DNA of 64,000 bases from CBDFKJ01 sp965248805 (GCA_965248805.1 CBDFKJ010000009.1:1426001-1490000); one strand, 5' to 3'; shown: positions 26,904 to 37,626, numbered from the stretch's first letter. Numbers and translations are program-made. The notes: generated by a model not told the origin, from the sequence alone.

Positions 26904-28264
26904 ACCTCGACGGCGGCGTCTGGAAAACGCGGATCTCCGAGCCGGAGCCCGCCAACGGCTGTCTGCGCTGGCATGGCGACCAGGCGGCACGTCAGGCTGT
27001 CTACGCCAACCGGGCGCGATTGAAGTCCGGCGTCGCGCGGAACGCCATGCGCAGGCGCGGTGAGATGGTCGAGCGCAGCTTCGCCCATGTCCTCGACCGT
27101 GGCGGCATGCGCCGCGCGTTGCTGCGGGCGCGCGAGAACGTCCACAAACGCTACCTGATCCATGTCGCCGGGTTCAATCTCGGCATTCTGATGCGCGCGC
27201 TGTTCGGATCAGGCACGCCGAGGGAGGCTGCGAGTGCAAAGAGCACCCTTTTGTTCGTTATTCAGTTCGATGCTGCCCTGGCGATCGCCATCGTGGCGAA
27301 CATCGAAGGCAAACCAGCCATGCTCGTTATCATCATCATCGTCGCCCCCGAAACCGATTGATCAAAGCGCGACTTCATCACCGGGCTGATAGGCGCGCGA
27401 CCGGCACGCCCATCTGGATGACGGCGATGACCGTGTTCACGGCATCGGCGAGGCTCGGGTACTGGCACACGGCCGATGTGATCGTCTCAGGAACGCCGTA
27501 GAGGCGGAGTTGCACGTCGGTGATGACACCCAGCGTGCCCTCGGAGCCGATGAACAGGCTGGTGAGGTCATAGCCGGCTGCGGATTTGCGCGCTCGTCCG
27601 CCGGTTGTGATCACGCGCCCGTCCGCGAGCACCACCGTTAGGCCCAGAACGTTGTCGCGCATGGTGCCATAACGCACGGCGTTGGTGCCGCTGGCGCGGG
27701 TCGCCGCCATGCCGCCGATCGACGCATCGGCGCCGGGGTCGATGGGAAAGAACAGGCCGGTGTCGCGAAGGTGCGCGTTGAGCTGCTTGCGCGTGACGCC
27801 GGCGTCGACCCGGCAGTCCAGATCTTCGGTGCTGACCGTGCGGATCGTGTTCATGTGTGTCAGATCGAGGCTGACGCCACCCAACGGCGCCGTGACGTGG
27901 CCTTCCACGGACGTGCCGGCGCCGAAGGGGATGATAGGCGTTCCGTAGCGCGCGCACGTCTCGACGACGGCGCTGACCTCGGCGGTGGAGCGGGCGAAGC
28001 ACACCGCATCCGGCGGCACGGGCAGGAAGTAGTCCTCGCCGCGCCCATGCTGGTCGCGCACTGCCTGCGCCGTCGTCACGCGTTCGCCGAGCAGTGCGGT
28101 CAGTTCGCGGATCACTTGCGGCGTCGCTGCGCGCGCCGGAGCCGAAATCGTGCCCATCATCCTCGCTCGATTGCCTTGCGGCATAAGCCTGGCGCGAAAC
28201 AGCCCTGCCCACAACGGCAACGTCAGCCAGCGGGGGGCGCGCTGACGCGGACGTCGATCGTCAT

Positions 28265-28420
28265 GTCGAACCAGGAACTGGCCGCGATCGTCGCGCACGA
28301 TATCGGTGCCACAGATATGGATGTAGGTGCCGTGCTTGACGTCCAATCCGGCCATCTGCGGCCGATAGCCGGGGCTCTCCAGCACCAACTCGCGCGGCAT
28401 GATGCCGTCGTTCAGCGCGT
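28265..28420 (-). pseudogene. Remnant of a circularly permuted ATP-grasp (COG2308-like) protein
   Basis: About 50 codons read NDGIMPRELVLESPGYRPQM, then AGLDVKHGTYIHICGTDIVR and DDRGQFLV. That pattern (DG-iP-ELV-g-p-frP-m-GldvphG-y-hi-G-DivR--dG-f-VLEDN) is the C-terminal core of circularly permuted ATP-grasp proteins that sit in peptide-ligase-like operons. The EDN catalytic end is lost to a frame change. Flanking bases up to 28518 and down to 28165 show no longer frame. Evidence is motif memory only. Confidence 0.45.
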
Positions 28421-28518
28421 GCTGTCTTCCGGCATCATTTGCCTTGCGTTCGAATCCAGCCCCTGCGGCGAAAGTACCACGTCGCCGGCGCGCAGCAACC
28501 GTGCCCGCGGCAACAAGA

Positions 28519-31500
28519 TCAGGCGGAATCTTCGGGGCTACCGAAGCCGCCGCCGCCCGGCGTCTCCACCACGAGCAGGTCGCCGGGGCCGACCTCGGTC
28601 GTGTCGGTACCGGCCAGAGTATCGACGCCTCCGTCGGCGCGTTCGACCCAGTTGCGGCCGGTCGCCGCCGGCGCTCCGCCATCGAGCCCAAACGGCGGCA
28701 CGATGCGCCGGTTCGACAACATCGCCACGGTCATCGGCTCCAGAAAACGGATGCAGCGCACGGTGCCGTCGCCACCTTTATGAAGGCCGCGACCGCCTGA
28801 GCCGCGGCGGATGGCGAAGCTTTCCAGCACCACCGGGAAGCGCCACTCCAACACCTCGGGATCGGTGAGGCGCGAATTGGTCATGTGGGTCTGCACGGCG
28901 TCGGTGCCGTCGAAGTCCGGGCCCGCGCCCGAGCCGCCGCAGATCGTTTCATAGTACTGATACGAGGCGTTACCGAAGGTCAGGTTGTTCATGGTGCCCT
29001 GCGACGCGGCCAGCGCGCCTAGCGCGCCGAACAAGGTATCGACAAGCGCCTGGCTGGTCTCGACATTGCCGGCGACGACGGCCGCCGGATAGCTTGGATT
29101 GAGCATCGACCCCTCGGGGATGACGATGTCGAGCGGCTTCAGACAGCCGTCATTGAGCGGGATGTCGCCGCCGACCAGAGTGCGAAAGACGTAGAGGACG
29201 GCGGCCTTGGTGACGGCGGTCGGTGCATTGAAGTTGTTGTCCTGCTGTGCCGACGTGCCTGTGAAGTCGATGGTCGCCCGGCGCGCCGCGCGGTCGATTG
29301 CGACGCGCACGCAAATGCGCGCGCCATTGTCGAGCACACATTCGAAGGCGCCGTCGCTCAACACGTCGAGCACGCGGCGGACCTGTGCCTCGGCGTTATC
29401 CTGAACGTGGCCCATGTAGGCGCGCACGACGTCGAGGCCGAACTGATCGATCATGCGGTGCAACTCGCGCACGCCGCGTTCGTTGGCCGCGATCTGCGCC
29501 TTCAAGTCCGCCACGTTCTGATCCGGGTTGCGCGCCGGATACGGGCCGTCCGCCAGCAGCGCGCGGATCTCTTGCTCCAGGAACCGTCCCCGATCGACCA
29601 GCTGGAAATTGTCGATCAGCACACCTTCTTCGTCGACAGAGCGGCTGTGGGGCGGCATCGAGCCCGGGGTGATGCCGCCGATGTCGGCATGGTGGCCGCG
29701 GCTGCCGACGTAGAACAGCACATCGACTCCCGCGGGATCGAACACGGGGGTGATGACGGTTACGTCGGGCAGATGGGTGCCGCCATTGTACGGCGCGTTG
29801 AGTACATAGACGTTGCCGCTACGCATGGAGTCCTTTCGCGCTGCGATGATGGCGGCGACGGAATCGCCCATCGAGCCGAGATGCACCGGGATGTGCGGCG
29901 CATTGGCGATGAGTTTGCCGTCGCCGTCGAACACGGCGCAGGAGAAGTCGAGCCGTTCCTTGATGTTGACCGAGTAGCTCGTGTTCTCCAGCGTCGCGCC
30001 CATCTGCTCGGCGATAGACATGAACAAATTGTTGAAGATCTCCAGCATCACCGGATCGACGTCGGTGCCGGTCGCCGCCGTGCGCGATAGCGCCACGACG
30101 CGGGTGAGGACCAGATGATTGCGACGGGTGATCTCGGCCCGCCACCCGGGCTCGACTATGTTGGTGCCGGTTGCCTCGACGATGATCGCCGGACCGTCGA
30201 TTGTGTTGCCGGAGCCCAGGCGCTCGCGGTCGTAGATCGGCGCCTGCACCGGCCCGCCTTCCCTGGTCAAAGAGACCCACTCGAGCGGCTCGGCGCCGAT
30301 CGCCGCGAGGGCGAACTCCGGGTTCGTAGCCTGCTCCATGCGCCCGATGGCCTCGACGGACACGGCCTCGACCACCAACGTGCGGTCGGGCACAACGAAG
30401 CCGAAGCGCTGGCGATGCGCGGCCTCGAACGCGCGCACCAGGCCCACGCAGTCGCCAAAATCGACGATGAGAGCGGTGTCGGTTCCGGCGTAGCGTATGT
30501 GCGCGCGCATCTGCACCGCGATGCGGTCGTCGGCCACATTTTGGCCACGCAATTCGTTGACGCCTTCGCTTTGCAACTCGCCCAACGTGTCGTGCAGCGC
30601 GGCGACCACGGCGTCGTCGAGTGGCGCCTCGACCGCGCGCTCGCGCATCGCCGTTACGTCGGCGAGCCCCATGCCGTAGGCGGAAAGCACGCCGGCCAGG
30701 GGGTGCACGAAGATCCGCGTCATGCTCAAGGCGTCGGCGACGCGGCAGGCGTGCTGACCGCCGGCGCCGCCGAACGTACACAGTGTGTAGCGGCTGACAT
30801 CATAGCCGCGCTGGATCGAGATCGCCTTGATCGCGTTGGCCATGTTCTCGACGGCGATGGTGAGGAAGCCTTCGGCGACATCCGTTGGCGTCCGCGCGTC
30901 ACCGGTGATCGCCGCGATGTCGCGCGCGAGCGCCGTGAATTTCTCGGCGACGATATCGGCGTCCAGCGGACGGTCGCCGCCGGCGCCGAACACGTGCGGA
31001 AAGTGGCGTGGCTGGATGCGCCCGAGCATGACGTTGCAGTCGGTGACCGTCAGCGGCCCGCCCCGTCGATAGCAGGCCGGTCCCGGATCGGCACCGGCCG
31101 AGTCCGGGCCGACACGGAAGCGGCTGCCATCGAAATGCAGGATCGATCCGCCGCCGGCGGCGACGGTATGGATCTGCATCATCGGTGCGCGCAGCCGCAC
31201 GCCGGCCACCTGAGTATTGAAGGCGCGTTCGAAGTCGCCCTTGATATGCGACACATCGGTCGAGGTGCCGCCCATGTCGAAACCGATGATCTGCCCGAAG
31301 CCCGCCATCTGCGCCGTGCGCACGGCGCCGACCACGCCGCCGGCCGGACCCGACAGGATCGCGTTCTTGCCCTGGAACAGGAGGGCGTCGGTTAAACCGC
31401 CATTCGACTGCATGAACATCAGGCAAGTGCCGCCCAGTTCGGCGGCGATCTGATCGACATAGCGGCGCAGAATGGGTGACAGGTAGGCGTCGACAACGGT

Positions 31501-32133
31501 CGTATCGCCGCGGCTGACGAGTTTCATCAACGGGCTCGTCTCGTGGCCTGTCGAGACTTGCGTGAAGCCGATCTCGCGCGCCAACGCGGCGACGCTCCGC
31601 TCATGATCGGGATAGCGATAGCCGTGCATGAACACGATCGCCACTGCCCGGATACCGGCGTCGTAGGCGGCCTGCAGGCCTCGCCGCGCGCTGTCCGTGT
31701 CTAGCGGCCGCAGCAGCCGACCGCGCGCGTCGATGCGTTCATCGACCTCGACCACGCGCTCGTACAACAGTTCGGCCAAGACGATGTGGCGGGCGAACAG
31801 GTCCGGCCGGTTCTGATACGCGATGCGCAGCGCATCGGCGAACCCGGCGGTGATAACCAGAAGCGTGCGATCGCCCGTGCGCTCCAGCAGCGCGTTGGTG
31901 GCGACGGTGGTGCCCATCTTGACCGAGGCGATGTCCGCGGTCGGGATCGGTGCCCCGTGGGCGACACCCATCAACGCGCGGACGCCTTGTAGCGCGGCGT
32001 CGCCATAGCGTTCCGGGTTTTCGGACAGGAGCTTGTGGCTCGCCAATGAGCCGTCCGGACGCCGCGCCACGATGTCGGTGAACGTGCCACCGCGATCGAT
32101 CCAGAATTGCCACTTTTCGTTGCCAGCGCCCAT
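28519..32133 (-). CDS. Fused hydantoinase / 5-oxoprolinase (HyuA-HyuB)
   Basis: About 1204 residues from ATG 32133 (a GTG at 32163 would add ten). The N-terminal two thirds is HyuA: WIDRGGTFTDIVARRPDG (phosphate-binding loop), VKMGTTVATNALLERTGDRT, SGPAGGVVGAVRTAQMAGFG, GFDMGGTSTDVSHIKG. The last third is HyuB: IKERLDFSCAVFDGDGKLI, HVPVHLGSMG-like IPVHLGSMGDSVAAI, LPDVTVITPVFDP, GHHADIGGITPGSMPP. Such single-chain enzymes hydrolyse 5-oxoproline or hydantoins with ATP in the cytoplasm. Substrate cannot be told from the sequence. Its end is followed by the decayed ATP-grasp and GlcD genes. Confidence 0.92.
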   Translation of the reverse strand: MGAGNEKWQFWIDRGGTFTDIVARRPDGSLASHKLLSENPERYGDAALQGVRALMGVAHGAPIPTADIASVKMGTTVATNALLERTGDRTLLVITAGFADALRIAYQNRPDLFARHIVLAELLYERVVEVDERIDARGRLLRPLDTDSARRGLQAAYDAGIRAVAIVFMHGYRYPDHERSVAALAREIGFTQVSTGHETSPLMKLVSRGDTTVVDAYLSPILRRYVDQIAAELGGTCLMFMQSNGGLTDALLFQGKNAILSGPAGGVVGAVRTAQMAGFGQIIGFDMGGTSTDVSHIKGDFERAFNTQVAGVRLRAPMMQIHTVAAGGGSILHFDGSRFRVGPDSAGADPGPACYRRGGPLTVTDCNVMLGRIQPRHFPHVFGAGGDRPLDADIVAEKFTALARDIAAITGDARTPTDVAEGFLTIAVENMANAIKAISIQRGYDVSRYTLCTFGGAGGQHACRVADALSMTRIFVHPLAGVLSAYGMGLADVTAMRERAVEAPLDDAVVAALHDTLGELQSEGVNELRGQNVADDRIAVQMRAHIRYAGTDTALIVDFGDCVGLVRAFEAAHRQRFGFVVPDRTLVVEAVSVEAIGRMEQATNPEFALAAIGAEPLEWVSLTREGGPVQAPIYDRERLGSGNTIDGPAIIVEATGTNIVEPGWRAEITRRNHLVLTRVVALSRTAATGTDVDPVMLEIFNNLFMSIAEQMGATLENTSYSVNIKERLDFSCAVFDGDGKLIANAPHIPVHLGSMGDSVAAIIAARKDSMRSGNVYVLNAPYNGGTHLPDVTVITPVFDPAGVDVLFYVGSRGHHADIGGITPGSMPPHSRSVDEEGVLIDNFQLVDRGRFLEQEIRALLADGPYPARNPDQNVADLKAQIAANERGVRELHRMIDQFGLDVVRAYMGHVQDNAEAQVRRVLDVLSDGAFECVLDNGARICVRVAIDRAARRATIDFTGTSAQQDNNFNAPTAVTKAAVLYVFRTLVGGDIPLNDGCLKPLDIVIPEGSMLNPSYPAAVVAGNVETSQALVDTLFGALGALAASQGTMNNLTFGNASYQYYETICGGSGAGPDFDGTDAVQTHMTNSRLTDPEVLEWRFPVVLESFAIRRGSGGRGLHKGGDGTVRCIRFLEPMTVAMLSNRRIVPPFGLDGGAPAATGRNWVERADGGVDTLAGTDTTEVGPGDLLVVETPGGGGFGSPEDSA

Positions 32134-32295
32134 CGGTGCCCAGCTCAGGACTCTCTGTCTCACGCCGCACGATGGCCCGCTCGCGTCAATTCCTCAAACA
32201 GGCCGTGGGCTCGCTGGCCACGACTGACCATGGGCTCTATACCGATGAGCGCAGGCGCACACGATGTCAGTATTTTGCATGAAACTCGAGCACGC

Positions 32296-33042
32296 ATGAG
32301 CATCTGGGGTAAGATCCTTGGCGGCGCCGCCGGCTTTGCGCTGGGCGGACCCTTGGGGGCGCTGCTGGGCGCCACGGCCGGCCATTTCGCCTATGACAGT
32401 GGGCGCGCCGCACACGCGCGCAGCTTCAGCGGAGCGACGCACCAAGCGACCCGCCACATCGCGTTCACGATTGCCGTGGTCGCGCTCAGCGCTAAGCTGG
32501 CGAAAGCTGACGGGCGGGTCACTCGGGCGGAGATCAACGCCTTCAAGCAAGTCTTTCGCGTGCCCCACGACCAGACCGACAAGGTCGCCAAATTCTTCGA
32601 TCAGGCGCGGCGCTACGCCCACGGCTTCGAGCCGTACGCACGTCAGGTGGCGGTGATCTTTCGCGGCACGCCGGAGGTGCTGGAGGAGTTGCTCTCCTGC
32701 CTGTTCCACATCGCCAAGGCTGATGGCCGCGTCAGCGAGGCGGAGCTGACGTATCTGCGAACCGTGGCCGAGATCTTCGGCTTCTCGCACCCGCAATTCG
32801 AGCGCATTCGCGCCGAGTTCATGGGCCCGGATGCGGCCGATCCATATCAAATCTTGGGTGTCAGTCACGATGCCAGCGATGCCGACATCAAGGCGGTGCA
32901 TCGCCGGCTGGTGCGCGAAAACCACCCCGACCGGCTGATTGCCAAGGGCATGCCGGCCGAGTTTGTCGACGTTGCGAACCAGAAACTGGCGGCGATCAAC
33001 GCCGCCTACGATCAGGTTCGCGCGCAACGCGGCATCGCGTAG
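32296..33042 (+). CDS. djlA: DjlA-like J-domain protein with TerB domain
   Basis: 248 residues from ATG 32296 (MSIWGKILGGAAGFALGGPL); upstream frame has no similarity, so this start is preferred. N-terminal Gly/Ala-rich hydrophobic stretch may be a short membrane anchor. TerB domain at about 50-165 with KLAKADGRVTRAEINAFKQV and its repeat IAKADGRVSEAELTYLRTV. C-terminal J domain DPYQILGVSHDASDADIKAV with the HPD motif at 210-212. It would stimulate DnaK ATPase. Three bases separate it from the next gene. Confidence 0.88.
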   Translation: MSIWGKILGGAAGFALGGPLGALLGATAGHFAYDSGRAAHARSFSGATHQATRHIAFTIAVVALSAKLAKADGRVTRAEINAFKQVFRVPHDQTDKVAKFFDQARRYAHGFEPYARQVAVIFRGTPEVLEELLSCLFHIAKADGRVSEAELTYLRTVAEIFGFSHPQFERIRAEFMGPDAADPYQILGVSHDASDADIKAVHRRLVRENHPDRLIAKGMPAEFVDVANQKLAAINAAYDQVRAQRGIA

Positions 33043-33045
33043 ACA

Positions 33046-34839
33046 ATGGGTACCCGTCCCGCCCAGGCCTGTCTGACTTTGCGCGGTGCCACCGTCACAT
33101 TCGGCGGCGGGGCGTTGTTCACGAACGTCGATCTGTCCCTGGCGCCGGGCGATCGCGCCTGTCTCGTCGGCCGTAATGGCGGCGGCAAGTCGACGCTGTT
33201 GAATGTCCTGGCGGGACAACTCGAGCTAGACCGCGGCGAGCGCTGGGCGCGACCGGGTCTGCGCATCGGCTACTTGCCTCAGGAGGTGGCGGCGACCACC
33301 GGCGGCGATGTCGGATGGTTTGTCGCTGCCGGCGGCACCAATGCCGCAGCCCACGATGTGGCAGCGGCAATCGGCCAGTTAGGATTGACGGCGGACCGCC
33401 GGATGTCGGCACTGAGCGGCGGCGAGCGACGACGCGCGGCGCTCGCACGCGCGCTGGCCGGCGCGCCGGAGGTGCTGCTACTCGACGAGCCGACCAACCA
33501 CCTGGATACGCCGACAATTCTGTGGCTGGAAAAATCATTGGCGGCGGCCAAGGCGGCGCTGCTGGTCATCAGTCATGACCGGGCGTTCTTGCGCAACCTG
33601 TCGCGCCGAACGTTCTGGCTCGATGGTGGCGAGGTGCGCTCGCGCGACGAGGGCTATGCAAGCTTCGATGACTGGGCGGCCTCGGTCGAGAACGACCGGG
33701 TGCGCGAACTGGAACGATTGGGCCAGAGGCTGAAGGCCGAAAATCGCTGGCTCGCGCGCGGCGTCACCGCGCGCCGCCGGCGCAATCAGGGCCGCCTGCA
33801 CGCGCTCAACGCCATGCGCGCGGAGCGGCGGGCACTGCTGCAGGGCGGTGCGGCACTGCGCGTCAGCGCGGCGGCTGCACCCGGTAGCGGCCGCATCGTC
33901 ATCGAGGCGGAGGCCGTCTCCAAGAGCTATGACGATCGCTGCATCTTGCGCGACTTCTCCACCCGCGTTCTGCGCCGCGACCGCATCGGCATCATCGGCG
34001 CCAACGGTGCCGGCAAGACCACTCTATTACGCTTGTTGACAAAGGAAATCGCGCCGGACGACGGCGAGGTGCGGCACGGCACCCACCTAGATCTCGCCTA
34101 CTACGACCAGCAGCGCGCGCAGTTGGACCCCGATGCGACGCTGGCGCAGACACTGACGCCGATCGGCGGCGACCACGTGCTGGTGCACGGGCGCTCCCGC
34201 CATGTGGTGGGCTACTTGCGCGACTTCTTGTTCGACGAGCGCCAGGCGCACGCCAAGGTCAAGACGTTGTCCGGAGGTGAGCGCAATCGACTGCTACTCG
34301 CCAGGCTGTTGGCGCGACCGAGCAATCTGCTGGTTCTGGACGAGCCGACCAACGACCTCGACGGAGAGTCGCTCGACGTTTTGCTGGCCGCGCTGGACGG
34401 CTATGACGGCACGTTGCTCCTGGTCAGCCACGACCGTGACTTTCTCGACCGCCTGGTGACGGCAACGATCCGGCTCGACGGCGACGGAACGGCGCGCGAG
34501 TTCCCTGGCGGCTACAGCGATTGCGCGGCGCAACCGCAACCGGTCAAGGAGGCGCCGAGAGCTCGGATTGCATCGCGCTCGGCACAGGCGAAGTCCAAGC
34601 CGCCGTCGAAATTGACTTACAAGGACCAGCAGGAACTGGACGCCCTGCCTGGGCGTATCGCGACCCTGGGTACAGAGAAGGAAAAGCTGGAGGCGGCCCT
34701 GGCCCATCCGGCGGTCGGAGGCGATGCGGCAAAGCTCGACGCCACGACACAAAAGCTGGAACAAGTGACGTCGGCCCTGCAGGAAGCCGAGGATCGCTGG
34801 TTGCACCTGGCGATGCGCCAGGAAAGCCAGCACGCCTGA
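33046..34839 (+). CDS. uup: ABC-F family ATPase, Uup-like
   Basis: 597 residues, two ABC cassettes and no membrane segment. First: Walker A GRNGGGKST, signature ALSGGERRRAALARAL, Walker B VLLLDEPTNHLD. Second: Walker A GANGAGKTT, signature TLSGGERNRLLLARLL, Walker B LLVLDEPTNDLD. A charged linker (about 215-285) joins them. The C-terminal coiled coil (KLTYKDQQELDALPGRIATL onward) is the DNA- or ribosome-binding tail typical of Uup. ABC-F proteins act on the ribosome; Uup also affects transposon excision precision in E. coli. It is likely in one operon with djlA. Confidence 0.88.
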   Translation: MGTRPAQACLTLRGATVTFGGGALFTNVDLSLAPGDRACLVGRNGGGKSTLLNVLAGQLELDRGERWARPGLRIGYLPQEVAATTGGDVGWFVAAGGTNAAAHDVAAAIGQLGLTADRRMSALSGGERRRAALARALAGAPEVLLLDEPTNHLDTPTILWLEKSLAAAKAALLVISHDRAFLRNLSRRTFWLDGGEVRSRDEGYASFDDWAASVENDRVRELERLGQRLKAENRWLARGVTARRRRNQGRLHALNAMRAERRALLQGGAALRVSAAAAPGSGRIVIEAEAVSKSYDDRCILRDFSTRVLRRDRIGIIGANGAGKTTLLRLLTKEIAPDDGEVRHGTHLDLAYYDQQRAQLDPDATLAQTLTPIGGDHVLVHGRSRHVVGYLRDFLFDERQAHAKVKTLSGGERNRLLLARLLARPSNLLVLDEPTNDLDGESLDVLLAALDGYDGTLLLVSHDRDFLDRLVTATIRLDGDGTAREFPGGYSDCAAQPQPVKEAPRARIASRSAQAKSKPPSKLTYKDQQELDALPGRIATLGTEKEKLEAALAHPAVGGDAAKLDATTQKLEQVTSALQEAEDRWLHLAMRQESQHA

Positions 34840-34885
34840 CGACGGCCATCTTGCTGGCGGCGGCGATGATGCCTAACTTGTACCC

Positions 34886-35284
<399 letters not shown>

Positions 35285-35904
35285 TCTAAATTTTGGCGTG
35301 TATCCCTTTTACGTACGGGCGCCGTGGTGGTATATCATGGCGTGCAGCCGCCCGTGAGATCGCGGTTGATGACAATTGGTGGCGCAATACAGGCGTTCTC
35401 GTATGCCAAACTGGGCACGGCGGATATGGCGAGCATTGATACTACACTCGGCGTCTCACAGTGGTCTCCGGCTGCCGGAAAACTTGCTGTGAGTAGCGCC
35501 GCTGCGGTGGCAGCATGGTTCGTGGCTTTGCCATTGTTCTGGAAGGTGATTGCCGCGACAATGGCGTTCTTGGGTATGTGGAAAATGTTGGAGTTGCTAA
35601 GTAAGTTGTGGCGTCGACTACGGCATGATGGTGAGATTAAGTATGGCGGCACTCAGAGCGTCGAATTTTATCCGAGTAGAGATTTGCTTGAACAGATACG
35701 CAGCTTTAGGGGATCAATTAGGCAAGGCGCAGAACATAGATGCCATATTTGTCACGGCCAGGAAGATTATTGCTCATGACTATCCAAACATTAGAAATAT
35801 AAAAAGATTAATATTAGCAAAGCCTGACACTGAAGAACTTAAAGCGCTTTCCGACACATTTATTGATAAACCAAATATCAGAGAAATAATACGTAGTAGC
35901 ACTA

Positions 35905-36739
35905 GGGTCCGGACTCATAACCATTAGCTGACGGTAGCGGCGAGACAGACGGCGGCGAGGAAGTTTTGGGCGAGGCGGTCATAGCGGGTTGCGATTCTGC
36001 GGAAGTCTTTCAGCCGGCCGAACATGCGCTCGATGGCGTTGCGGTCGCGATAGAGCGCCGGGCTGAAGCACGGCTTCCAGCGGCGGTTGGCCTTCGGCGG
36101 GATGTTCGGAGCGACGCCTCTGCTCTCGATCTTGCGGCGAACGGCGTCGCTGTCATAGCCCTTGTCGCCAGTCAGGATCGAGGTGGCCGGCATCCGCTCC
36201 AGCAGCGGCCGCTGTGCAGTCCGCCACTTGGCCGCCGGTCAGCAGGAAGGCGAACGGGCGGCAGAGGCCATCGGTCAGCGCATGGATCTTCGTGGTGCGC
36301 CCGCCGCGGGAGCGGCCAATGGCCTGCGTGTGCTCCCCCCTTTGCCGCCCGAGGCGCAGCGATGAGCCTTCACCGCCGAGGAATCGATCAACACTTGCGC
36401 CGGCGGCCCACCCGCCGAAGCCAGAGCGTGGAATATCCCTGTCCACACGCCTTTGGCCGCCCACCGCACGAAGCGATTGTAGAGCGTCTTGCGCGGGCCA
36501 TAGACGGACGGCGCATCGACCCAACGTCCGCCGGACTTCAACACATGGATGATACCGCTTATAGCGCGGCGGTCGTCGACTCTCGGCTTGCCGCGCGTAT
36601 CCGTCGACAGATGCGGCACGAGCCGCGCAAACTGTTCCTCGCTCAGCCAGAACGTATCGTCCATCGCAACACTCCCGCAGTTTGGGAGCGTGAATCACAT
36701 CGCGCCGCGTCGGCTCAAGCGATTTATGGGTCCGGAGCC
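35905..36739 (-). mobile_element. IS5-family (IS427-like) element, copy B, 835 bp
   Basis: Same ends and length as copy A at 4794-5628, with one clear base difference in orfA (Val to Ala in DDRRAISG). Target CTAG at 35902-35905, TA at 36740-36741 shared with the adjoining IS630 copy. Confidence 0.9.
35924..36664 (-). pseudogene. IS5-family transposase (orfA plus broken orfB), copy B
   Basis: Identical architecture to copy A: orfA from 36664, slippery AAAGGGGGG, then orfB with the same extra frame change in GCGGCCGCTG (near 36206-36216). All three catalytic residues are present but not in one readable chain even with the programmed shift. Confidence 0.8.
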
Positions 36740-36741
36740 TA

Positions 36742-37626
36742 GTGGATTGATCGGAATGAAAGAGTCCGAATTGGGATTCCGTATTTTGCTGTGGTATGCG
36801 CCCGGCAAGGCGCCGGTCCCGCTCGATCGTGTCGCCGAGATCGTGCGCCTGACGCAGCAACCGCCGCCGTTTGAGGCGACCCACTGGACGTTGCGCGCGA
36901 TGGCCAGGGCGGCCGGTATTGCCGCCTCGACGGTGCAGGCGATCTGGAAGGCTCACGGTCTCAGCCCGCACCGCTGGCGCAACTTCAAGCTGTCGACCGA
37001 CCCTGCCTTCGCCGAGAAACTCACCGATATCGTCGGCCTGTATGTCGACCCGCCGGCCCATGCGGTGGTGTTGTCGATCGATGAGAAGTCACAGATCCAG
37101 GCGCTCGACCGCCGGTCTGCCGATGAAGAAGGGACGCGCCGGCACCATGACCCATGACTACAAACGGCACGGCACGACCACGCTGTTTGCGGCGCTCAAC
37201 GTTCTGGACGGAACGGTGATCGGCCAGAACATGCAGCGCCACCGCCATCAGGAGTTCATCCGCTTCCTCAACCGCATCGAGCGCACGGTGCCGGCGGACA
37301 AGGCCATCCACGCGATCGTCGACAACTACGCGGCGCACAACAAGGACAAGGTCCGCGCCTGGCTCGCCCGCCATCCGCGCTGGACTTTCCACTTCACACC
37401 GACCTCCTGCTCGTGGCTCAATGCCGTCGAGGGCTTCTTCGCAAAACTCACCCGGCGGCGGCTCAAGCACGGCGTCTTCCATTCCGTCGTCGATCTCCAG
37501 GCCGCAATCAACCGCTTCGTCCGCGAATACAATGCGGCCAACCCACAGCCATTCATATCGAAAGCCGACCCCGACGACATCATCGCAGCCCGAAACCGAG
37601 GGTTCCAAACGTTGGAATCAATCCAC
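36742..37626 (+). mobile_element. IS630-family element, copy 3, internally deleted (885 bp)
   Basis: Left end GTGGATTGATCGGAATGAAA directly after the TA that closes IS5 copy B; right end TTGGAATCAATCCAC followed by TA (37627-37628). It shares the 5' deletion of copy 2 and has in addition a 7-bp tandem duplication CCATGAC at about 37144-37157. Confidence 0.88.

Larger units (their letters stand above)
25100..27361 (+). pseudogene. Disrupted IS1182 transposase, copy 2
   Basis: Three pieces of the 452-residue transposase remain. Codons 1-71 lie at 25100-25316. The region from KGKKLSNKDW to GLKDL follows after a frame-changing internal deletion, to 25612. The C-terminal GGVWKTRISEPEPANG to APETD is at 26908-27361. 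The second Asp and the Glu survive, but the first catalytic Asp (in GVDGSTMEANA) is in the deleted part. Confidence 0.85.
25032..27388 (+). mobile_element. IS1182-family element, copy 2, internally deleted and carrying an IS5
   Basis: Same termini as the intact copy (CAGCCCGTTGACGAAGTC left; inverted CAGCCCGGTGATGAAGTC right). Between 25316 and 25318 about 175 codons of transposase are deleted, joining GRYFR to KGKKLSNKDW. An IS5-family element is inserted at 25613. The four bases at the two edges are CTAT and ATAG, which are inverse complements rather than the direct repeat seen for copy 1. Confidence 0.85.
24394..28160 (-). pseudogene. GlcD-type FAD-linked oxidase (D-lactate/glycolate dehydrogenase-like), split
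   Basis: N-terminal part (28160 to 27389): FAD-binding PCMH domain with TPIIPFGAGTSVEGHVTAPL, DPGADASIGGMAATRASGTN and SLFIGSEGTLGVITDVQLRL. C-terminal part (25031 to 24394): EVQMEACIAFSKLEGYE, TPIVGHVGDGNFHMVFCVDP and GTCTGEHGIGAGKIDFLAAE. An IS1182 element with a nested IS5 separates them. Natural join would read GVPVARIEILDEVQ. Near 24441 one C is missing from a CCCC run: restoring it changes DPTTS-stop into DPHNIMNPGKVLRV and a stop at 24394. The intact enzyme would oxidise a 2-hydroxy acid and feed electrons to quinone. Confidence 0.85.

Noticed and set aside
30115..31395. 426-codon plus-strand frame across the hydantoinase gene
   Set aside because: Shadow of the minus-strand HyuA-HyuB gene, with no recognisable motif.
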